This document shows positions 57,370 to 64,000 of a stretch of 64,000 nt of DNA, piece by piece; position 1 is the first letter of the stretch; each line of letters begins with the position of its first letter. Source of the DNA: Typhlomys cinereus (lineage: Eukaryota; Chordata; Mammalia; Rodentia; Platacanthomyidae); assembly GCA_023101885.1 (NCBI GenBank), contig JALPQD010000102.1:4338971-4402970 (forward strand), in the 5' to 3' direction. The translations under genes were made by a program, and so were the position numbers. The notes beneath the pieces were generated by a model. That model saw only the letters and a list, made by a program, of their open reading frames with translations. It searched no databases and was not told the origin of the DNA.

Positions 57370-57929
57370 CATATCCAGAACTTCAGAGACTCTATATCAA
57401 TCACATAGAACTAGGCCAGCCTAATCTCTCCCCATCTTGAAGCTCAGGGAAATTTGCGGAAGAGGGGGCGGTAAGAGTGTAAGAGCACAAGGATGGGAGG
57501 AGCAATGATATGCAAGATACTCCACACAAGTTAGGGCCGAAGCAATCATAATTGGACTTTGCATGCCCTGTGCAATATCCAACACACTATTGACCCCACA
57601 AAGTCTAGCATTTGCTAAAGGCACCAAGATCCTTGGAGACAAGGGATTGACAGCCACAGTAGTGTTCCTATGCTTAAGGGGAACACAGGAAAGGGTTCAG
57701 GGAAATGCCACTGGGTCCTTGTACGTCATCGGAGAGGAGGGCGCAGAGGAGAGCCTGGTATGCACATTAAAGGATTCTCCGGGATTTGGGGGGGAGGCAC
57801 TGGGGGATGGGGAGGGAAGGATGAGAGTAGGGGGAGCAGGGGAGTCGGGGGGAGGAGGAGGGAGGGAGGGAACCGGTGTACCTATTAAGTTTGTATGAGT
57901 GGAAATAATAATAAAAAATATTAAAAAAA
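57370..57929 (+). mobile_element. 5'-truncated L1 3' end, type B, with TSD
   Basis: Near-identical to 29775-30240: ccagaacttcagagactctat, gaccccacaaagtctagcatttgc, ggcaccaagatccttggag, gtacgtcatcggagaggagg, G-rich tract (57780-57875), ctattaagtttgtatgagtgg. It retains the piece between gcctaatctct and ctccacacaag that the 29.8-kb copy has lost. TSD aagttgttct at 57360-57369 and 57930-57939. The 111-codon frame 57563-57898 is not a gene. Confidence 0.94.
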
Positions 57930-57939
57930 AAGTTGTTCT

Positions 57940-58234
57940 ATATCATCTTTCTGACACTCTCACATCTGTCTTTTCTACATTTAAAGGACTCTCTGATTAC
58001 CCAGGGTTCATCCAGATAATCAGATAACCCAAGATATCTTTCTAAATGAAACCCATCCAAGTAGCAATCTTACCTCCTTCTATAACTTTCCTTGACCTTC
58101 CCCATGTTACCTAACATTTCAGGTCTTGTGGATAGAACATGGGCAACAAGGGGGAGGAGGCCATCCTGTGTGCTGCAAGCTGTTCTAGGAGAAAAACCAG
58201 AGTTCCCGAAACAAGTCTAGTTTGAATCTTATGA
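57940..58234. other. Unassigned interval, nothing recognised
   Basis: No feature supported. Confidence 0.4.
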
Positions 58235-58345
58235 TTTCCCAGAAACAAGAAATTGGATAAGTCCCACAAAATTTCAATTATTTCTTGTGAAATGAGAAGG
58301 TTGTTCTAGCTGACCTCTAGTGTTTCCTTGGATTCAAATTCCCTT
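58235..58345 (+). mobile_element. MIR-like fragment
   Basis: gataagtcccacaaaatttcaattatttcttgtgaaatgagaaggttgttctagctgacctctag follows the MIR 'cctcagtttcctcatctgtaaaatgag...gatgacctct' order. Confidence 0.55.
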
Positions 58346-59655
58346 GATTCTGTGAATGTAGTACATCTAATTAAATCTTCCAGCTAAAAGAAATCAAAGC
58401 ATAATTCATCATATAAAAGCAAAAACATAAGTGTGAGCCTTGAAGAAGTCTGAGAACAAAAGGTTCTCTGAATGGTTACGTGGTCTCATGGAGAAATTGA
58501 GCTCAGAGTTTACACATCTGGGGCAAGAACATGGCCATTCTGGGTGTGAGGACCTTATGATTGTGGTCAAGACAGAGAAACCCCGAATGGCCAGAATTCA
58601 AAGATACAGGAAGTGGGTATTCAAGTGTGGGGTAAGGACAAATAATGGTGCATTCTATGGACTAAAGAGAAATAGGAGTTAATTACTTTATTAAGTAAAA
58701 TGATAGCATCACATTCTTTGCATGTTTTAAAAGGATAATGTGGACTAGTGAAAGAGTTACTTTTAGCTGCTTTATTGTATGTAACTTTTCAGCTCTCAAT
58801 GTTTTAATAACTAACTTAGCCATCAAATATTACAGATCAGACTACATTGAAGTTTTAAAAAAAGAAAATTAAAGCATGTTTATACTTATACTTTCCAGAG
58901 ATCTTCACATGTAAAATCAGTTATTTATTTAGAATAAAAACACATTTTAAACTCTTTTTAAATATTTGAATTCTATAAGCTAAGGAAAGTCTCACACAGA
59001 GAGACAGATTTTAGAGAATATATAATAACCATTCAGCTCAAATTTATAGTCAGTTTCATGCTGAGGAAACACTTACTATTATTTATTTAACACCCAGACT
59101 CCATTTGTACAGTCTGATCTCTTTGTGGTTAGTATTCAAATGTCTGGGTATCCTATAACCAATAAATACCTTATCATCTCCTATCTTGAATAAAGGGGAT
59201 GTGTTCACAGGACTCTTCTCATTGTCTTTGTCTCTGTTCCCTTGAAGTTCAGGCCTCTTTGCAGGAGAACAGGGAACAGGGGAGCACTGTTGAGACCAAC
59301 TGCCTTCAAAAAAGCCCATGTTTGTCTCTTGTGCAACACTGAACAATTTAACTACTACATGACTTAGCTTCTTCATCAATGAATGGAATTAAAATAAATG
59401 CATACTACAAAGTGTTATTATATGTACCAGATAACTCTATGTTTTAAAATGCTTAGAAAGTAGAAATTGGGAAAGTGTTTATTAAAAAACAAACATTAGA
59501 TGTGTGAGAAATAAAAAAGTTCCCCATTCTTGACTAAGCCCCAGTAGTTGAACTTTCTGCTATTTATTTAATCTTAAATGATACTGTATTCATGAAAGAA
59601 ATCAAAATTCTTTAAGTTAAAATCTCGCTCATCGCTCTGTTCTTAACTTGGTACC
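58346..59655. other. Unassigned interval, nothing recognised
   Basis: Frames at 58440-58682 (80 codons) and 59083-59379 (98 codons, minus) have no recognisable family. Confidence 0.35.
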
Positions 59656-59659
59656 TGGG

Positions 59660-59930
59660 GCACATGCCCTAGGTACCCAGATTCACACAGTTTTCCTTAA
59701 AGACACATCTAACACCTTCTATATCACCTTACACATTAGCATGGTTGGTAAAAACTTTCTCCAGTCTTAATTCATGGACTGTTATTAACATTTCTTTATG
59801 CATAAGTTCTTCCTACTGAGGTCTCCTCCAAGGAAAGATTCAGATCTTTTTCATTTGTTTATAATGTCTCACATAGTAACTGGCAGTCACATGACTAACA
59901 GTAAATGTCTGAGGAGTGAAGCAATAGCTT
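59660..59930 (+). mobile_element. L2 LINE 3' end fragment
   Basis: ttctttatgcataag, gtctcctccaaggaaagattcagatctttttcattt, taatgtctcacatagtaactgg, agtaaatgtctgaggagtg: the L2 terminus (ctccatgagggcaggga...gcacatagtagg...caataaatgtt). Confidence 0.55.
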
Positions 59931-60815
59931 GCATTGTTCCTGCTACCACATTATCAGGCCATCAGGGCATCCAGTAAATTGATGGCTTGTTTAATCTGTG
60001 CAGTTAGATAGACAGGGAGGGAGGAAGGGAAGTAGGGGGAAAAGGAAGGAGAGAGGCATTGAGAAAAGGGAGAGAACACAGAATATGACATGCTAAATTG
60101 CCACTTGCTATATATTTTATGATTTAATATTAAGGTCTCTTTTAGTATGGAAAAGAATAAAAGTACTCATACAAAATTGTGTGTCTGCAAAAAAAATTCT
60201 AGAATTAATCTTTTTTTTTTCTTACCAACACAATGGAGTTTGTTCTTTGTTTTGAACTTTAAGAAAAATAACTTTCAAGTTTCTGTTATGTTTAAAACTG
60301 AGTTCTTCCTGAACTCCACTGGACAAATAATGCTTGATATACTTTATTCATGATAATTACAGTTTGCTTTTTTGTTACCAATATTCTTTACAAGCACCTA
60401 ACTTACTTGCAATCTTCATGATTTCTGCAGATCTTCTGCAGCTTTACTATCCTCAAAGATAATAGTTTGAGTGGTTGTTTTCTATCTGACAGCTCCAGGG
60501 TTTGTACAAGCATGAATGCTGCCACTGAGTTGCCCTATGGATATTTTTATGTAGGAAGTCATCCCAGAATATGGATAGAGAAATACTGACCAGCACAGAG
60601 GAGAGGGAATTTGTTCTGCCCTTTTCCATGCTGTGCACCTGTAACTATAAGATAAGACTCAGAGTTACCCCCATGGTGGAAGCGGAAGAGAATCTGAACA
60701 ATTCTAACATTCCATTCAGAATTCCACCTTGGTCTCTGTTGCTTATCATTTCTCTTCCCATTGAGCAATTATTTTAAAAGACAAACTCTTAATATTATAT
60801 ATATAATTTATTAGA
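59931..60815. other. Unassigned interval with purine tract
   Basis: 60010-60080 is a G/A tract that could be a remnant of an L1 polypurine region. Opposing short frames at 60453-60777 are not called. Confidence 0.35.
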
Positions 60816-60819
60816 ACGA

Positions 60820-60985
60820 GAGAACAGGTACTCATGTGTCACTATGCATGTGTGGAGGTTAGAAGACAGTTTTCAGAAGTTGGTTACTTTATTCATCATA
60901 TGGTTTCTGAAAATGTAATAGGATCACCAGGTGTATGAACAGGTGCCTCTACACATTGAGCCATCTTGCCAACTGAAGAACAGTT
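60820..60985 (-). mobile_element. B3-type SINE, minus strand
   Basis: actatgcatgtgtggaggttagaagacagttttcagaagttggttac, ataggatcaccaggtgtatgaacaggtgcctctacacattgagccatcttgccaac: reversed B3 with box A at the right. Confidence 0.82.
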
Positions 60986-61009
60986 TTTACTTGCAGTTTC
61001 TCTTCCTCA

Positions 61010-61990
61010 TTTCTTGCTCTTCTTCATGATTTTATGATTTGGCCATATTATTACCCACTCCTCTTCCGAACACTTTTCTTTCAGAGACTTCTCTCAAAGC
61101 AGTTCACTGGATATTGGATCCTTTTGATTCGTGCTTCATTTTGCAGCTTTGCCTTCTACACTTCTTTAGTTCGCTGGTTTTCAGGTCACCTGCCTAGAGC
61201 TCTAGTCTCTTGAAGACTTCTGCCTCCCTTATGAGTTGCTCATATTTCTCTTCCTCTTGTTGGCAATCCTGAGGCCCCAGCCTTCCTTGGTGTTTTCTTC
61301 TTTGCACAAGTTCACTGACTTGGTCTAGATGAGCTCAAACCCTTCTTGTTCATCTCCTCATAAGCTGAGGATTCTCTATTGAAATCTGGACCCTCACACT
61401 CAACTTGAATATTTCCACACAAGCACATTGAATGCACCTTGGCCTGAATATTCCATGATCCTTCTCTGCCTATATTCTCTCTTTTTCAGCTTCTCAATTC
61501 AGAAACTGTGATCAATCCCAAACCCTTTTTTGTCCTATATACTTAATGTTTAGTTTGTTTCTGTTATCATATCATCTCTTAAGTGTCTCAATACCATTTC
61601 ATATTCTGCAACCCCTCACCTTTCATGACTAACAGAACTTTCCTACTCCTGGTTTTGACTTCTTCCCATCCATTGAACTCAATATTGAACATATTTTCTA
61701 CAATGTTTGGCCATTTTTCTTAAAGTCCTCCATGTTTTTATTATCCACCAGACATATCCACCAAAAATTGACAAAATTTTTTTTGTACTTGCCTTTGCCT
61801 GATGTTCCAGGAGAGCTTCCCATCTCTTTGTCATAAAACCTCAAATCTTATCTTTTGTCTGGAGAGACTTAACTCTGACACATTATTTCATACTCAGAAG
61901 TCATTTCTCCTAGAATACCACCATCTTTCTTACTCAGTGGTCTGACAAGTTCCCACTGAACTATCACATTGTAGCCCAGTTCTGCAGTTT
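61010..61990 (+). mobile_element. L2 LINE fragment
   Basis: Pyrimidine-rich L2-like sequence: cttgttcatctcctcataagctg, tttccacacaagcacattgaatgc, agcttctcaattcagaaactgtgatcaat, tatcatatcatctctt, then aggagagcttcccatctctttg. Diverged; the boundaries are rough. Confidence 0.55.
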
Positions 61991-62027
61991 TTTTAAAGGC
62001 CTATCTCCTTGGCTTCAGTGATTCATA

Positions 62028-62100
62028 AAGAAAGATAAAGAATGGACACAGCTCAACATCACTGCAAACATCAGGAAGATGCAAATTAAAAGTGCTTTGC
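62028..62100 (+). mobile_element. Old L1 ORF2 remnant, left of SINE
   Basis: agaatggacacagctcaacatcactgcaaacatcaggaagatgcaaattaaa corresponds to the L1 ORF2 '...atcagagaaatgcaaattaaaa' region. A SINE interrupts it and it continues at 62382. Confidence 0.8.
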
Positions 62101-62368
62101 GGGCTGGAGAGGTGGCTCAGGGGTTAAGCCTCTGCCTTGCAGGCGGAAGGTCCTGAGTTCGGATCCCAGATCCCACGGATAGACGCCAGGCGGAAGCGGG
62201 GGCGGCCTGCGCTTCTGGTCCTGGTAGGGCGGAGCCTGTGAATCCCGGGGCAGAAGGAGGTGGAGGCGGCCATGGTGGTTCACGAATTCGTCCGTGGTTC
62301 TACACATACACAGACACACACACACACAGACACGCGCGCACATGCACACAGTTGAATAAAAAAAAAAA
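62101..62368 (+). mobile_element. CA-tailed SINE, type II (youngest), with TSD
   Basis: gggctggagaggtggctcaggggttaag, ggtcctgagttcggatccc, then a body dense in CpG (tagacgccaggcggaagcgg, gcttctggtcctggtagggc, ttcacgaattcgtccgtgg), CA-rich end and poly(A). TSD aaaagtgctttgc at 62088-62100 and 62369-62381. It sits inside an old L1 ORF2. Confidence 0.97.
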
Positions 62369-62381
62369 AAAAGTGCTTTGC

Positions 62382-63180
62382 AATTCCATGTCAGCCTTGT
62401 CAGAGTGACAATCACCAAGAAAACAAATGATAGTAAGTACTGGTGAGGATGTGGGATGGAGTGCATCTTGTGGGAATGCAAGGTGTTAACCATTATGCAA
62501 ATCAGTATGGAGATTTATCAAACAACTGAAAATACACCTGCTGTGTGATCCAACTATAGCACTTTTGAGCATATGCATGAACGAATCTAAATCATCAAAC
62601 CACAGACACACTTTGTACAGTTATGTTTATTGTTGTAGTATTAATAGTAGCCAAGATATGGGACCAGCCTGGATGTGTATCATTAGATGAATGGGGAGAA
62701 AATGTGATAAATATCATGTTTGTATTCATATATTTATATAGATATAGATCTATAAATAGATTTATGTATGTGCTTATACATATATACACATAATGGAATT
62801 TTATTCTACCATGGGAATGAATTAAGCAATGTCATTTTCAAGAAAATTTAGGGAATGAGAGATTATCGTGTTAAGCAAAATAAGCCAGACTCAGAAAGAA
62901 AACTATTACACATTTTCTCTTAAATGTGGAACCTAAGTTTAACTACTCACATAGTAAAACTTGAAAGTAGAAGGAAGACAATGAGGAAGGAAGTAGTGGT
63001 CAAAAGGGAAGAGGGAAAGAAAAACAAAAATAAGATAATGGGGGAAGATGTTTTCTCTCTTGCACAAAGTTCAAATTTAATTACACCACCTATAATATAC
63101 ACCAAGAAAATAAAAAAAGGACTGTGGATTTGAATAGAGTTTGGAAGAATAGTCACTGGGCAAATTAAGAGCAAGGTAAA
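62382..63180 (+). pseudogene. Old L1 ORF2 C-terminus and 3' UTR
   Basis: Follows L1 3' sequence: tcagagtgacaatcaccaag, actggtgaggatgtggga, caaatcagtatggag, gtagtattaatagtagccaagatatggg, aagaaaatttagggaatgagag, gccagactcagaaagaaaac and cttaaatgtggaacctaag. Reading frame destroyed by indels; a TA-rich microsatellite has expanded at 62725-62790. No catalytic domain. Confidence 0.82.
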
Positions 63181-63199
63181 ATTTTATAAAATCTCATAA

Positions 63200-63440
63200 T
63201 GAAGCTGGGAAAGCATATGCTACAAGCAAAAGGATCAATTCCTCAGATTCCAATTAAGTGTCAAGTAGGGCTACATGGAATTCCAGTTCCAGAAAGTGAA
63301 CCTGGAAAACCCCAAAGCAACAGGTTAACCCTATGTAGAATCTCTGGGTTTAGGGACCCAGCCTCAAAAGAATAAAGTAGAAGAGGGAGTAACAATGATT
63401 TCCACTGTCACCTTCAGGTATCCACAAATATAAGGGGTTC
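63200..63440 (+). mobile_element. B4-type SINE, diverged, headless
   Basis: gaagctgggaaagcatatgctacaagcaaaagg, tggaattccagttccagaaag, cccagcctcaaaagaataaagtagaagagggag, tttccactgtcaccttcaggtatccaca. B4 order from the middle of the head onwards. Confidence 0.65.
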
Positions 63441-63495
63441 TTTCCAGGACGGCTTTCTCCTGGCCATTGTTCTTTCTTTAAAATACCATGTCTAT

Positions 63496-63839
63496 GTCAA
63501 CAACCCTCAAAGTCTAACATGGATCACAGGGGAAAAGGCTTCAGGCAGTAGGATCCTTAGAGGCAAGGGATTAAACACAATAGACTCATAATAGAGTTCC
63601 CATAGAGTACTGAACCCTAGGGTGGAGGACTCAGAGAGAGGTTTGGCATTCACATAAATGGATGCTCCAGGTGATAGGAGGAAGGAAGGGGAAAGCACTG
63701 GAAGAGGGGCTGGAAGAGTGGTGAAAGGAAGGGAGAAAGGGGAAGAGTTCAATGGGGCTGATGAGGGAGGGGTAAGGGAGAGGGTGGGATACTATTGAGT
63801 TTGCATGCTTAGGAAAAAATGAAATGTCGGAGAAATAAT
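63496..63839 (+). mobile_element. 5'-truncated L1 3' end, type A, with TSD
   Basis: ccctcaaagtctaacatggatcacagg, aggatccttagaggcaagggattaa, ttggcattcacataaatggatgctccagg, a polypurine tract (63678-63790), tgagtttgcatgcttagg and an A-rich tail. TSD aataccatgtctat at 63482-63495 and 63840-63853. Confidence 0.92.
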
Positions 63840-64000
63840 AATACCATGTCTATATAAATACTGGATAGTATACCATCATCTAAACACCTTTTACTATATC
63901 ATTAGATAAGAAAAGATCTCAGCACTCAAACAAGTTGAATCTTTTTGTAGTGGAAGACTAATAAGGCAGAAAAACACAACTGACCAAAGTACAGTCTATC

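Noticed and set aside
57563..57898. Gly/Arg-rich 111-codon frame
   Set aside because: Lies wholly within a type B L1 3' UTR; the Gly-rich end is the polypurine tract.

Overview
This window looks like non-coding chromosomal DNA from a rodent. It is AT-rich and poor in CpG, with no operon structure and no convincing host exon. Nearly every recognisable feature is an interspersed repeat or a simple repeat. The repeat set includes L1 with a G-rich polypurine 3' UTR, ID-like elements, B1-like 7SL SINEs, B3- and B4-type tRNA SINEs, rodent MaLR-type LTRs, and old MIR and L2. That set points to the mouse-related clade of rodents. The youngest SINE here is not the mouse or rat B1 or B2. It has a B2-superfamily-like tRNA head, a body of about 200 bp and a terminal (CA)n run, so the species is probably not Mus or Rattus. 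A jerboa-like (dipodoid) or other myodont rodent is plausible, but this is inferred and was not tested.

Layout. Positions 1-2906 hold two L1 pieces head to head: a broken ORF1 plus 5' UTR on the minus strand, then the last part of ORF2 and a 3' UTR on the plus strand. From 3.4 to 28 kb there are scattered L1 3' ends, B4/ID/B1 SINEs, an interrupted L2, MIR and LTR fragments, one strong CTCF-like site and a 51-bp inverted repeat. Positions 28588-30589 hold the best-resolved structure: an L1 inserted inside an older L1, each bounded by its own target-site duplication (TSD). From 31 to 56 kb the DNA is largely unrecognised, with B4 copies (one containing a 32-bp minisatellite), MaLR-type LTRs, microsatellites, CA-tailed SINEs and a minus-strand L1 end. 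From 56 to 64 kb there are two more CA-tailed SINEs, L1 3' ends, L2 fragments and an old L1 interrupted by a young SINE.

Mobility. The SINEs and truncated L1 ends carry no complete protein. They would have been mobilised by L1 reverse transcriptase, which fits the A-rich tails and 10-16 bp TSDs. Nesting gives a relative order: MIR and L2 are oldest, then B4/B3/ID/B1 and MaLR, then L1 3' UTR type A, then L1 type B and the CA-tailed SINEs. I found no cellular protein gene, classical RNA gene or CRISPR array, and no undescribed multi-gene system.
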